From Gonocerus acuteangulatus (Eukaryota > Arthropoda > Insecta > Hemiptera > Coreidae), in assembly GCA_946811695.1 (NCBI GenBank), contig OX328123.1, positions 30,730,322 to 30,794,321 of the forward strand: a stretch of DNA of 64,000 bases. Reading direction: 5' to 3'. The position numbers and the translations under genes are program-made. Numbering within the stretch: position 1 is the stretch's first letter; every line of letters starts with the position of its first letter. Shown here piece by piece: positions 1 through 43,299 of this stretch. A model generated the notes under the pieces. The model was not told the DNA's origin, did no database searches, and worked only from the letters and a program-made list of their open reading frames with translations.

Positions 1-365
1 ATATATGCTGCGAGAGAGGAAAAATTTGAACGATATTAAGGTCAAGATGATCAGAGATTGGTGAGCATACAGGGGAAGCTATACAGACGTGCATCGGTGA
101 GCGTATCGGGTGCTGCGAGTCCCTTCATTCGTCAGCAATGAAAGGGTTAAGGGGGAATACATTCATACAATAAAAACATACAGCCTCTTCTTGAGGAGAA
201 GAACCTTCCAGCAGTAGGGCCATCATATATTGTTACATGTTAAGTGGGGATTCTATTATATGTAAATATTTCTTCAATTAATATGTAAATTAAATATTTT
301 ACTAGATTTTAAAAATATTGATAATGACATTTAAAACAATGAGTTCTTTTTTTTTTCACTGTATA

Positions 366-1305
366 ATTTGGGGAAAGTTGGGTAAAACCGGGACCTGGCT
401 ATTTTGGCTATATTAGTAGTGTTATCTGTCGGGAAATGCATGAAACTAGTAGCAGACATCCGGTATATTGTTTGGAGATATCGAAAAGGCAGTGTAGATT
501 ATTTGTTTACTGACGCTGATGTTTGGAAAAATTCAAGCATAAACCGATCAATTTTTACTCCACCGATTTTACTCTGTAGTTTCTAATTGCCTGAAGATAT
601 GTGATAGACAAGCCACATCATTTGATAACACATTTTCTAGCTATTATTTTAAATTATTAACCCAGGTTTTAGATCATTTTTGAGAAGTGCTAAGCCTTCT
701 TTTCTGATTAATGGCGTAGTCGGATAAAACCGGGACCCTGACAGTCTGACAAGACCGGGTAGTACCCGATTTTAGACGACTTTTTTTTTTACTGAGTGAA
801 ACATGGGCGTATATAAGGGGGGGCTGAGGGGGCCGCAGCCCCCACAAAATTTTGATTTTATCGGTAAAAATTTCATAAAACCCTTAAAAATAAATTAAAT
901 AAGATCATTTAGTTCATAAAACGTGTTATATTTTGGGTGTAATAGCGTTTAAGTTGGCTAAAACTCTTCCAAGATCTAAATTGTTAGTATTCCATACACC
1001 GGAAATGGTCTCAGCCCCCCCCCCCCCCCCCCCCCCCCGAAATTTTCCCAGAGATGGGAGACTTCTTCTTACTTCTTCACCTCATAATTAGGAACGAGCT
1101 AATTTGGGGCTGGAAGGAATTACTTATTTTCAGTGATTTTTTACCCCGCATATGTTCCTCAGGGTAGGAGGGCCATTGTATTTTATATTTAAACTAAAGA
1201 ACTACTTTATTATTCAAATAGGGATTGAAGCAATTTTATTTACGTAGCTGTTTAGGACAAATCAAAAACTTTTTGGGGCCCGGTTTTGTCCTACTTTCCC
1301 CCTAA
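366..1305. mobile_element. Nonautonomous TIR DNA transposon (pogo/Tc-like termini)
   Basis: GGGGAAAGTTGGGTAAAACC near 368 is mirrored by GGTTTTGTCCTACTTTCCCC near 1283-1302. Internal copies of the terminal motif (GGATAAAACCGGGACC at about 721) look like subterminal repeats. No transposase frame is visible. A poly(C) tract at 1015-1038 and a repeat-like GGGGGGCTGAGGGGGCC segment near 820 lie inside. Confidence 0.55.
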
Positions 1306-1707
1306 ATGATAAAATACAGCAAATTCAAAATTGTCCAGAAATGCGAAGGTAGATGTATTCATGATTCGGTTGTGTGTATGCGGTAACCACTCGGCCGAAT
1401 GCTGAATGTATCTACCTTTGTAGCCTCAACAATGATCTCCTCTTAATTATCCAGAAATGTTTGTTGCTCACTGCAAATTATCTAGATTCATTTTCCTCTC
1501 TTCTGCTCTGAGGTTCATATACATTAATAAAAAAAAACAATTTAAATACATTATTTAATATTTTACAATAGTTTTGAGTATATCTCATCCCTGTAATCCT
1601 GATTTTGTTCACTGTTTGCAACATTACCTTTCCTAACATTTTACTCCCAAATCATCTTGTCTTCTATTGTGTTTATAGTACCTGTAATTGATTGCTGTAA
1701 GCATTAT

Positions 1708-2446
1708 ATCCCCAAAAAAACATAAATGTGAAATAGAGGCCAAGTTCCTGCCACCACAAAGAAACACTCCCTTCCTCAAAAATATCCCCTCCTAAAACCC
1801 CCCAAAAACGCCTTACCATTCTACACTCCAAAAAAGTAGTATGGGTTGGTGTATTAATTCAACCAAAAATATTTGCCAATACAAGAGATGATACAAGAAA
1901 GAAATGGCCAAGTTCATTACTTGGAAGACCTCATAGTTACTTACTAAGAACAGTAAAGACACTTCAACTGACCTTTAAAAACAACAATAAAAATACTTAT
2001 ATCCAGTTACTAAAATATCACTTTCCTCAACCAGGTATATTCTTAAACTTGGCAATGTTTAGTTTTTATCTAAAGATAATTTCGGCACAAAAAAAACATT
2101 GCCAAGTTTAAGAATATACCTGGTTGAGGAAAGTGATATTTTAGTAACTGGATATAAGTATTTTTATTGTTGTTTTTAAAGGTCAGTTGAAGTGTCTTTA
2201 CTGTTCTTAGTAAGTAACTATGAGGTCTTCCAAGTAATGAACTTGGCCATTTCTTTCTTGTATCATCTCTTGTATTGGCAAATATTTTTGGTTGAATTAA
2301 TACACCAACCCATACTACTTTTTTGGAGTGTAGAATGGTAAGGCGTTTTTGGGGGGTTTTAGGAGGGGATATTTTTGAGGAAGGGAGTGTTTCTTTGTGG
2401 TGGCAGGAACTTGGCCTCTATTTCACATTTATGTTTTTTTGGGGAT
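1708..2446. repeat. 353-bp inverted repeat, essentially perfect, 33-bp spacer
   Basis: Arms 1708-2060 and 2094-2446 are equal in length and read as exact reverse complements wherever compared, for example GGCCAAGTTCCTGCCACCAC against GTGGTGGCAGGAACTTGGCC. The 33-nt spacer (2061-2093) is AT-rich. There are no transposon-like termini or target duplications at the outer edges. Confidence 0.95.
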
Positions 2447-3004
2447 CTCATTGCTTTTTTCTAAGTATTAAATAGAATTTAGTTGCCGCATACCTACTGG
2501 CTTTTGTACTTCATATAAAACCAGGGTCTTTGGATTCTGCATAAGGTTCTCCATACTGCTTGATATTTGATACCAATAATCAACCTACATACATCTAATC
2601 ACTAGACTAGAAAAGTTAGAAGCTCTTCCAAATGACATTACTTTAGAGGACAAATTGATTGCTCTCTTTACTAAACTATTACACAGTAAAACACAGGAAC
2701 CTTATCCCGAGGATAAAGATCACAATAGGGAAAGTGTAGAAGGCCTTCAAGAAAAATATAAGAACAAAAATGACTCGACTTTGAAAAACTTAGTATCTGT
2801 TTTGAAGTATATTATGCAGTGAACCCCTACGACTTTATTTACTACATTTAAGAAAGAAGTCAGAACTGTTTTTAAGATGCGTCGAAATGTTTTTTAAAAC
2901 ATCAAATATAGGTTCTCCTTACCAAGACGATTCATTTGATACCCCACATGATGGGTTTCAGAAGGAATGATGGCATTTCGATGGAGCAAGAAGTAGAAAA
3001 CGTC

Positions 3005-3510
3005 ATAGGTAATATGACACTCCCGTATCAAGACCTACCTGTGTGCCAAGTTTGGTTAAAATAGGCCAAACGGTGTGAATTGGTATAAGGAACAAACATA
3101 CAGACAGACAGCTGAAAGACCTTTTTTACCTAGCCTAGTGCATTCCCCGGACCAAGGCCTACCTGTGTGCCAAGTTTGGTCAAAATCGGTCAAATGGTGT
3201 GAATTTGTGTACGGAACAAACATGCAGACAGACAGCTGATAGACGATTTTGACTAGCCTATGGCACTACCCGGATAAAGACCGACATGTGTGTCAAATTT
3301 TGTCAAAACCGGTCAAACGGTGTGTATTTGTATAAGGAACAAACAGACAAACAGACAGCTGATAGACAATTTTTCCTAGCCTATGATTCTCCCCGTATCA
3401 AGACCCATCTGTGTCCCAAGTTTGGTCAAAATCGGTCAAACGGTACGGATTTGTAAGAGGAACAAACATACAGACAGAAAGCTGGTATAAGATTTTTACC
3501 GAGCCTGTAT
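3005..3510. repeat. Tandem repeat, about 123-bp unit, four copies
   Basis: Units start near 3023, 3147, 3270 and 3393 with CC(G/C)GTATCAAGACC-like sequence. Each holds CCAAGTTTGGTCAAAATCGG, GGAACAAACA and CAGACAGACAGCTGATAGAC. A two-unit relative occurs at about 21030-21230. The units diverge by substitutions, so the array is not recent. Confidence 0.85.
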
Positions 3511-3529
3511 GCGTCTCTATTTGTTTCTT

Positions 3530-4035
3530 AAAACATCAAATATAGGTTCTTCATACCGAGACAATTCATTTGATACTCCACATCATGGGTTTCGGACGGA
3601 ATGACGGGTTTCCGATGGAAGTACAAAACTGGCACGCCCCCGCCCCGGAAGCGGAGTCAAACACAACTTTTCGCGATTTTTCGATTTTTTCCTTTAATAA
3701 CACCTTCATATCTATCTTCATGCAAAATTTCAAGTCTCTAGCATCATGGGAAGTGCCTAATAATTTTGATGAGTCAGTGAGTGAGTGAGTGAGTGAGTCC
3801 TATAAATCCCGATTTTCGATCGCTTATATCTCAGAAACTATTCGATGTAGAATTATGAAAATTTCCAGTTTTACTCACATCCAGTAGTTTAATACCTGTG
3901 TAAAATTTCATAAATTTATCTTCACCTGGTTGAAAGTTATGAGAGGGTAAAAATCGGCTCTAAGACCGCCTGTAATATACACACAGTATGCTTAGGCCGG
4001 AACTTGGCCTGGCGCACTACCGTGCGCCTAGATAA
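3530..4035. repeat. Dispersed-repeat segment with GAGT microsatellite
   Basis: This follows the 123-bp array and contains AAAATTTCAAGTCTCTAGCA, then a (GAGT)n run at 3770-3800, then phrases such as AAATTTCATAAATTTATCTTC. A 72-codon open frame (3570-3788) runs into the microsatellite and resembles no domain I know. It is probably repeat sequence rather than a gene. Confidence 0.55.
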
Positions 4036-5064
4036 GTTCAAATATTTTTAAGTTAAATATAAAAACAATTTTAAGTAAACAGAAATTTATTTTTACCTCC
4101 TGGTATCAAGGATCCGTTGAAACACTTTCTTTCATATACTCGCAGCTACTTGCAATGTTTTTGCAATTTAACTGTTCTGTTATTTGTAAGTTACATTTTG
4201 TACAGGTGTAAAATGTGTCTTAAAAATTTTTGAAAATGATCACATCATTTATTAGAGAAAAGGTCTTAAGTAAAAGAAGACCATACTCTAGTCGTCATCT
4301 TCAGTTTGATAGTTTCTTTTTCTTTTTTTATTAGCATGTTTTATTATATTTTTTAAAATCTAAAACTTTGATTTATTATTGAAAATAATAAACTTAATTA
4401 AGTCCATCCTCTAGTTAGATTACTGTATGGTTTAACTTCTGGAGTTAGACCAGGGATGCTCAAACAAGTTCTTTTTGAGTCGATCTCGAGATAAACTTTC
4501 CGATATAGAACTATTCACAGATTTTGTTGTAGGCAGGTAACTAAAACAAAATGTAATGAATAAACAACTAAAATTGATTCGATCCACAATTATGCCAGAA
4601 TAATCCCTGATCACTTTCTTTTATCGTAATAACCCCTGCAAGTTGCAAAATCAACAATATGCTTGTGACATATTATATCATTATGTTTGCGATTAGCACT
4701 CAGTAAAGACATACCACGTTATATCTTTATATAATTGCTGTCATTTTTACAGCGGACCTACGCTAGATTTCAAAAATGTATATTGTGCAGAAACCTAATA
4801 TCTATGCCACGATACACCTTACCTAGACAACAATCCTACATCGCACATACTTGCAGCCTCTTAGTCGATCGATCCTAGTCTAACTGTCTTGAGGTCGTCC
4901 GCCAGCAGTTCAAGTTCAAGCATCCCTGTACTAGACAATTTAACTTGCTCATTGAAGAAGTAATAGTAAAGCATACTCAGATTTCACCCGTTCTATAGCT
5001 ACAGAAGTAGGCCGAGACCTTAGCGCATTAAACTTTGATGTAATTCTCTCTTTTAAACTTTATT

Positions 5065-5270
5065 GCTGGGTGACTTCATCTCCTACATTCCAGCATATAT
5101 CACCAGCGGTGCACGGTTTCTTAAACCACAAACTTTTTGTGGAAAGCAAAATGCTTTGCTGCATTTTGTTTTCAGATAACTAACAAGCATTATGTACCAC
5201 CTGAGGAAGCCGGCTTTAATGCCGGACCACTGATGATATATGCCGGAATGTAGGTGGAGGGTTTGATATA
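5065..5270. repeat. Foldback element, family F1, copy 1
   Basis: CCTACATTCCAGCATATATC at the left is mirrored by GATATATGCCGGAATGTAGG at the right. Inside are AAACCACAAACTTTTTGTGG and the GCCGGCTTTAATGCCGG block. Related copies occur at 20615-20850, 26860-27005 and 50760-50880. Confidence 0.7.
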
Positions 5271-8200
5271 ATTCACGATGTCTGTAAAATAATGAGAATG
5301 GATTTATAGGAAAAGGTTGAAATAAATTTAGACATGCAAAGATGGAAGCATAATCTAGGTAAAAAAGGTAATGGCATTAGTTTGTGCTGAAGCACGTTTA
5401 AATAGCATCTCATAGATTAAAACCCAATCTTAAATCAACAAGTTGAGAGCCCTCTTCAACACCATCTTTAACATTCTTGAGTGCTTGTGTATAGGTTATA
5501 AGTGTTATCTATTCTATTATTTATATTGTTGGTCTGCATGGGATGTGCCAACGGTTATTTAACAAAAATACTTTTGTTTATTTCTCCTCACATTTTGGCA
5601 AACCTAACCTAATAAGTGTTCTAATCTCCGCTGGATAACAAAACTGATCTTTAAATTTGCTACAAAATATTTTTGTAGCAAATTTCATAAAAATTGTATC
5701 TTTTTAAACATACTAGTATAAAAATAAATAAATTATCATACACACAAAGGCGTACAGCCTTTTATTATTTGATAATACGCCAAAGGATATAATTTTAGTC
5801 ATAAGGGTTGAAGAACAAAAAGCACAGATAAACAAGACTCTTCAGTTGCATTTTATTCAAATAAGTGAAGAAATACATAAAAATATTTTGTAACTTATAT
5901 AGATCACTCTATACTAAAATATTTTAAAATACAATTAAAATAATGGTATATATTCATATACTTATATATATATCATTATATTTTTACTGGTTGTTACATG
6001 AGCGAGAACAATTTTCTTTTTACTCTCAAACTGGACAGAGATTTTACGAATGTTATACTTTTTTTATTTATGTTCAGTCAATTGAGCATTCTCAAACCAA
6101 GTTTCTTTGAAACGAAAAGCAATTAATGATTATCAAGTATGGAAATAGAAGCTGATTGCAACAAAATAAACCCTGTCATTGAAATACACGCTTGCTTTGA
6201 ATTCTTTTTACCAGAGAAGGCCAGACTATCTTCAACTATGGTCATCATATGTTGACACCTGCTCCCCTCATTTAACAAAATCTTCAAGAATTTTACAATC
6301 CTTTCTTCCTAAATTACAAAGCCTCTGAGGTTACTGAATTTGGATCATTAAGATGGTCAAGAACATGATCGAAGATTTGAAAAAATAATTTAGTATTATA
6401 TTTTTATTGGTACAGTATCTAAAAAAAAAAAATAGAAAATTTGTCTAGATTTTATTTTTACAGATAGATTAATATTTTAATTTTAAAGACTTGCAATATT
6501 AAGTTTCCTTTGGAAAAAATTAAAATAAAACATATTTATTGCAGAGAGCTTTTGGCCTCATCATATCCAAAATTAAAATCCATTTTATTAAAATGTTCAT
6601 TAATAAAATCCTTTTATTGTGTCAATTGTATTTAACGTAGTTTGACTTTTCAATAAACCCTGAATTAGAAAGATGGGTAATAACAGGTTGATGAGTCAAA
6701 GCGAGCGGTGACCATACTTGAAGTAGAATGCTAATTCGGATAAGAGACACTTATTTTAAACAATATACATTCAAAAACATAATAAAAGAAATATAAGATT
6801 AGACTTATATCACCATATGAGCATAAAGCGTAGAATTAATGAAAAGAGAATGACAAGAATGGAGACAGTGAAACTCTGAATGCTTTATCCTTAATATATT
6901 ATTTATAAGGTCACTTCTAAGGAATATTAATTAATTTTAATTTTTAAATATATATGATAAAGGAAACTACATTAAAAACAGCATTCATAATAAATAAATA
7001 TTTTCAAATATCAATAAGGAAATGGATAATTATAATCATTAAATACAATTAACATAAGATTTAACAAAAAGTATTTTTTGTTTCAATTAATTCAAAACTC
7101 TTGAACACGTAGTATTGCACCGATGACATAAGTGGTAAACAAATTAACAGCCTTAAATTAAATATTATTTTATAACATAAAATAACACATACTAAAACCA
7201 AATAAATAGAATAAATTTAAAAATGAATTAAATCTTACAAATATTATTAGACAGGTGTGTCAGGAGGCCCAGTTTAAGGGAGAGAAAACCATGTAATTCA
7301 GTTTAGCAAAGATAATGAAAATTCTAGGGTATACAATACCAATTAAGTGGATTAAATAACGCCAGTCATAATAAATTTAATAATGATCAATAGTTCTTTA
7401 ACATGTTAACCGGGTAAAATAAGTGACTGATTGTAAAAAGGTAAAGAATATGCTAGCATATAACCAAGCTAAGCGAGGATTAAATTGATAAGGACTTCAG
7501 AATATTAAAATAATACGGCAAATTTCCATGGTGAAAAATGTTGTCATAGTTTGCGTATAACAGAATATTTTGTCTTACCCAGTTAAGCGCCTAAATTGTT
7601 TCAACATTCAATAGCTTGAAATTATTCTATTTCAAACAATAATGATTGTTTCATACTATTGGATTGTTGAATAAACACTTTAAAACAGAAATTATAATAT
7701 TTTTAATCTCAGCATACCTACAAAGCTTACAAGTCCTCTTACAAGCTTAAACAAAATTAAATCAATTTATGAGCAACTTTTGGCCAGGGAATAAAAAATT
7801 AAAAATCATTGCTTGATTAAAGTTTAAGCCATCAGAGAAAAATTATTCATAAAAAATGTTTTTGTAGTTAAAATGTCAAGCGGAATAACCTATCGCCCAA
7901 TAATCAGAATGACATCAAGAGATGAAAATTCATCCCAATTATTTATACAGAATAAAAGAATGCATGCAAAACCTAAGGCCCCTAATTAAGAAAATGCTCC
8001 ATAATTTATAAATGTATATCTATTGCTAAATAAATTAAGAGAATTTGCTACTAAAGGATGAATGTTTTGATCGAAATACGAAAAATTCCTTCAAATAAAT
8101 GTGCCAAGGTTTTCTGAATTTGACTGTGTTGCAGAGGAGTTTAATAAGAGAAGACATGTCTCAGAATCATTTTCAGAGTAACTGAAAAATCTGGTCAAAT

Positions 8201-9836
8201 GTTTGTTAACATCTCATCGCAGAGTAAAATTAAGAATATCAATTACGGACGATAGAACTCTTTCAATAAAAAGCAAAGTTTAAATATGTTAATAGTTGTA
8301 CATTATATACCAATGCATTTTCACTTCCTTAATACTTTTTGTTGTAATCTTTGATTAAAAAATAGCAGCTTACATAGTCTTGAAGTACGTTAAGTGAAGT
8401 TGGGGAAGTGTCGATATACATTTATAATTAAGAATCAATAGCCTTTGGCTAATTAAAAACTTCCAAGGAAAAAATTACAATGAGCAATACTGTGATAAAA
8501 CCACATGGAAAATCATTTGGGGCAAACGAGGAAATAGCCTAGGCTGAGATTCAAAATGATAATTTAACACAATTTACGAATTGTGTCTCAACACTGGAAG
8601 GCTTTTATAGACACAAAATTTGTTTTTTGATAAAGACAAAATATTTCATAGGCAGGGGAAAAATATTAAGACAAATAGACCTAAGATATTCTCGGGAACA
8701 AGCACACATTCAAGAGTGCAAGTTCTTAAGTTAAATATACTTTTTATAAGGCATTATACGAAAATACTATGAAATTAAACATAAAAATTCATATTTTTTT
8801 TTTGCAACCAATTCACATAAGTCACCTTAAAAAAAGAAAATAATCTTATCCACTTTCATTTTATATTTTGGAGTCGGGAAATTTTCTGGAACAAAGTTTC
8901 ACTGCCACAGAAGATTTTTATTCTCTTCTTATTTTTTTTTATTTTTTTCACTTTTTTATTTTTAAATTAAAGCTTTAACTTGAGAAGAAGGACGAAATTT
9001 GTGCGGGGAACCCTCAAGACATCCATATCAATTTGAAAATCCCTCGCCTATCAATCGATAAATTCTTTTACTAAGTAAGGAACGAATCTTTTTTCTTCAT
9101 TTTAATTCGCTCATGTTTGATATGTATCATGACAACCAAACATTTGTTTGTCCATTTTTTAAAAATTTATTAGTTCTTTTTTATAATTACATTTATAAAA
9201 TTTTACTTAGAAAGGTATTCTTCCATAATATTAATTTTCCTCAGGGCCTTAGAGATAGTAATCCCTAAGTGGTACACATAATTTACGGCAGAAAGCAAAC
9301 AAGCAGAGAGTTTTCAAAACTCTAGTTAAATTTTATTGCTTGAAGAAAAACTATTTGAGAAGGAAGGTTTTACCAAGCCTGTAGCAGAAAGGAAAAAAAA
9401 CAGAGGAATGGTCGGATGACTACATCTTATGAAACGAAATATCCTTTGAGAAAATAATCAAATCTAATCATCCAGGACACATTAAATTAGAAAATGCATC
9501 TATTCAACAACATATATGTATATACATACTTATATACAATATGGCGTTTTCCACCATCTTCGCAACTTTAACAAGGGGCAGTGCGGAATGAACACAGGTT
9601 TTTGCAACAAATAGCAGCAACAAAGATATTAAGATTTGCATCTGCGACAATATGGCTGATTTGTGTTACAAAATCAAATTTAATGTGATGTATTATTATA
9701 ACAAGTAATATCGAATTTTAAGGTGAATTAATCTGATAATCAGGGTTTTGGCAAATGTTCTCTAAAAATATTCAAGGGTGAGAACATTCTTTTAAGTTCC
9801 AAAAATTAAATCCTGACTAAACCTTAAAAGTAACTG

Positions 9837-9840
<4 letters not shown>
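5271..9840. other. AT-rich tract, no gene seen
   Basis: Both strands are dense in stops, and no exon-like GC rise, inverted repeat or recognisable element was found. It lies downstream of the FAM117-like gene. Confidence 0.6.

Positions 9841-9901
<61 letters not shown>
9841..9901. repeat. Poly(A) tract of about 61 A
   Basis: An uninterrupted A run. No retroposon body is recognisable on its 5' side, so its origin is open. Similar long A runs lie at 35228-35286 and 48197-48222. Confidence 0.9.
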
Positions 9902-9902
<1 letters not shown>

Positions 9903-12900
9903 AGTTAATGTGATGCATTCAAAAATGTATAATCTGGTACGGTGGAGATGTACTTAATAGTGCTAGAATCTTTATTTGACGCTATGAAAAAACTTGAGGC
10001 AATCAGAAATATGATGACTCCACAGGAATCCTCAATCTAAAAGTAATAGGTAAGGACTAAACTACAGAACCATTTGTAATAGTAGATTACAATCAAGTTT
10101 TAATTAAAAAATTATCATTCAATCAATCCAGGGAGTTATGTTATATATATTGGTCAGATAAAAGCCCCCATATAAAAACATTCTGCCTAAAATTAGTTTT
10201 GACAGATACAAGATGAGACATTAATCGGATGTAAAATTCTTAATATTTGTGAAAATGTTATAATTATGTTAACTCTTTGCACATTTTGAAGAAAATAGTA
10301 GCTTGTGGTCAATGAAAAGAATAACAGAAATAAGGTGTTAGGTATTTGTACAGAGTGGGCAGGGGCTGAAGGGCTTTTTGAGAAGTTAATTCAAGAATCT
10401 CAACAATTCTTCTTTAAAACAAAAGGTCAACCATACTACAAACTTTATCATTTAAATAAACAATTTATCTCAGTAGTTAAAAATACTTTACTGAAACAAT
10501 AGCAAATAAAACCTCATTTTTTTTTAAATTGAATTTTGATAACTAATATGTGCAAGAACCGTCTATCTCTATCTTGGTCACATGATGGCAGAAGAGCAGA
10601 TTCATGAAATAAACTAATATTGCTATACGATAAGGTTCATCTTTATTTTGCCTGTGGGTTACTATACACATGATTTTATTATCAAGTGGGAATAGTGCAT
10701 GAAATTGAATCAAGTCAGGAAAATAATGTTAGTTTTAAATGTTGTTCCAATAAAAGTGTTATGCATTAATTAATAAAACTGAAAAGATGTAGGCACACAA
10801 ATCAGCCATTTTCCATGTATTGCACTTAAAAATTATCATTTTCATCGTCATACACTTGAACTGAATATATTGTCCTGCCTATTATTTCTAAGCATAATAG
10901 AAAAACTATTATGGTAATTCCTTTTCTAATTATTATGGCCCTGTTACTTACAAATTATTTCTCTTTTATAAAACATTCAGTTCAATACTCCTAGCGTTAT
11001 TGAACACTACTCTACTATTATATTTTTAATATATTATATTTTATAAATTTGTTTTTGTAAGAGTAAAAATACTAATGAAACTACTTAATTTAAATTGTGC
11101 AGTTTGTCTCCATTGTTACCGTTATATTCCATTACAATCCATAATTTGCGATGTAGAGGCACAAATGCAAAAATGTTATGACAAACCGATAAGAAACTAT
11201 AACTAGACTAAATGTTTTACTTTAGACAATTGACTGTATTTTACCATTTTTGGAGCCTGAAAAGGAATTTGCTTGATAACACTCCATACAAAACAATGAT
11301 TATTCAAATAGTATAAAGTCAAGACTAACAAGAAAAATTATCACAATCAAGTACATAAAAGCTTGGTCAATCACTGAAATCTGGGAAAATAACATACTTA
11401 GCTATATGCTTATAACTATAATATAAAAAAAAGCACTTAAAATGATACATGATGGTATTCCATCATCATGTGGGATAAATACAAGTACGGCAGATATAGT
11501 CACTCCTGAATGTATATTACATTACATGCACTGCTAACAGACTGAATAATAAAATAACTACAAGAGAGGAAAGAAAATTACGTGGATATTTATGGAAGAA
11601 ATTTATTAAGGATAAAATTTGCCCAGAAACTATTCTAAATCCTACAAAATTTATTTTGTATTACTGCAAATCGTAGGGAGGAACATAAAAACTGACTCGA
11701 TGAAGGTAGATCCTGTCACTCTACTGTAGTATCAATCCCGACATAGACGAAACCTGCGATTCCTTACGCCAAGAATGAGTGGAATGTAACCTCAAAGGTA
11801 AAATTCTCCAATGAAATTGTTCTGTCGTCAAACGCCACCTTATTTCCCTTCCTTTGATCAGAGATCCTCTACTACTTCATGCTTAAAAATGTTTTAATAA
11901 AAAAAAACCTATCCATTCAAAAATAGAACCTTTATAAAAAAAAGTAGCAGAAATTACATAATTAAAAGGAGGAATTAAAATAGGCAGAACATTAGAAGTA
12001 TATAAATAAATGATACGTAAACATTTTTTAAAAAAAATCTCTAATGTTAGACACTCAGCACAGATCCCTTCCCTCACAAGTGCACTAATACAGCTAATCT
12101 TTAAAAAACAAAATTTCCAATAGGAAATACTGTGACCACAGAGAGCTAAGCGTTTTTTAATTTTTTGTTTTAAAATTTTTAAAAATAGGAAATGTAGACA
12201 CTCACTCTCTAAACACCAATAATTTTTTTTCTTAAAAATACAGTTTAATTTATATTTTGTAAGTAGATTACATACATTAAGAGGGGTATGGGTAACTTAA
12301 GAATTACTAATCTTTTCCCCACTTTTATAAACAGTCTTCTTATGCCTTTATTTCTATTAAAAATAAAAGGCCCAGTTACTTTATCCTCTAACAAACCCTT
12401 TTGCTTTTATAGTTAAACAAAATCGAAATTTAACATAAGCAATAAAAGAATAATAAGAAATAAATTCTATTTACTTACCACCACTCTTCAACCTAAGCTC
12501 ATTTCTAAAAGAAACTATTTTACAAAATGATTAATTACTTATCATAAACTTATAATTAAAAAAAAATTATCTCATCAAATTATGCATAAATAGAAAAAAT
12601 ATACAGAATACCAACAAAAGGAATATATAACTTGCTAATGCTAGCAGCAATTAATACTACCAATAATAATGTACACCAGCCTATTCACAAATCCCCTGCT
12701 TAGAAAATCTCAAGAAAATATTATTGTACTTTTAAAACAACCGAAGTTGCATTATTCTTTAAATATACCTTTGTACTCTGACAATGCTTTAAGAAATGAA
12801 AACCCCAATAATAACGTCTACCTAAGCGTAGACCTGAGCCACAATGCCCTTAAGAGATAACGGGCATCTACTGAACACTAAACAGTCCATTGATAAATGC

Positions 12901-12917
12901 CTAAAACATTTATAGTC

Positions 12918-12918
<1 letters not shown>
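9902..12918. other. AT-rich intergenic / possible distal 3' UTR
   Basis: No domain-bearing frame. It lies directly 3' of the FAM117-like gene on the minus strand. TTTATT at 12347-12352 is one of several possible reverse-strand polyadenylation hexamers, and none can be preferred. Confidence 0.5.
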
Positions 12919-12956
<38 letters not shown>

Positions 12957-12965
12957 TATGTTTAT

Positions 12966-13012
<47 letters not shown>
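12919..13012. repeat. (TA)n arrays in the presumed 3' UTR
   Basis: Two TA blocks are separated by GGTATGTTTATGTTTA. They start about 125 bp past the FAM117-like stop codon, so they are probably transcribed if the 3' UTR extends that far. Confidence 0.85.
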
Positions 13013-13015
<3 letters not shown>

Positions 13016-13136
13016 ACACATAAACACATATTCATTTATATAAAAAAAAATTAAACAACTGTTGGCTTACAGTTCTCATCAAATCCATGAAAAATTACAA
13101 TTAGCAAATAATGACAATGCATGCGGGTAAATAATT

Positions 13137-43205
<30,069 letters not shown>

Positions 43206-43292
43206 CTTGATTCAGACCGGCCCCTGGGTATCTCATTTATTTTCTCAGGTGTTTCGTAAAGGGCAGACAGAGAGAGAGGGGAAGAACGACGC
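43206..43292 (-). other. 5' UTR part of the ATG exon, bounded by a strong acceptor
   Basis: On the minus strand a pyrimidine tract (TTTCTTTCTTTTGGCAG) ends at the AG complementary to 43294-43293, 87 nt upstream of the FAM117-like ATG. This is a textbook 3' splice site, so the ATG exon is probably the second exon of the transcript. The segment between holds in-frame stops and no upstream coding extension. Confidence 0.6.
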
Positions 43293-43299
43293 CTGCCAA

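Noticed and set aside
1015..1038. Poly(C) tract as a G-quadruplex regulatory site
   Set aside because: It is a homopolymer inside a decayed transposon with no nearby gene; no reason to infer regulation.
3005..3510. CRISPR-like array
   Set aside because: The units are about 123 bp throughout with no short repeat/variable spacer structure, and the genome is eukaryotic.
3570..3788. 72-codon frame before the GAGT repeat
   Set aside because: It lies in dispersed-repeat sequence, runs into a microsatellite and has no domain or splice support.
12822..13019. Minus-strand open frame encoding (IY)n
   Set aside because: It is a translation of a TA microsatellite. The same applies to IY-rich frames at 24192, 37296, 51807, 56252 and 57902.
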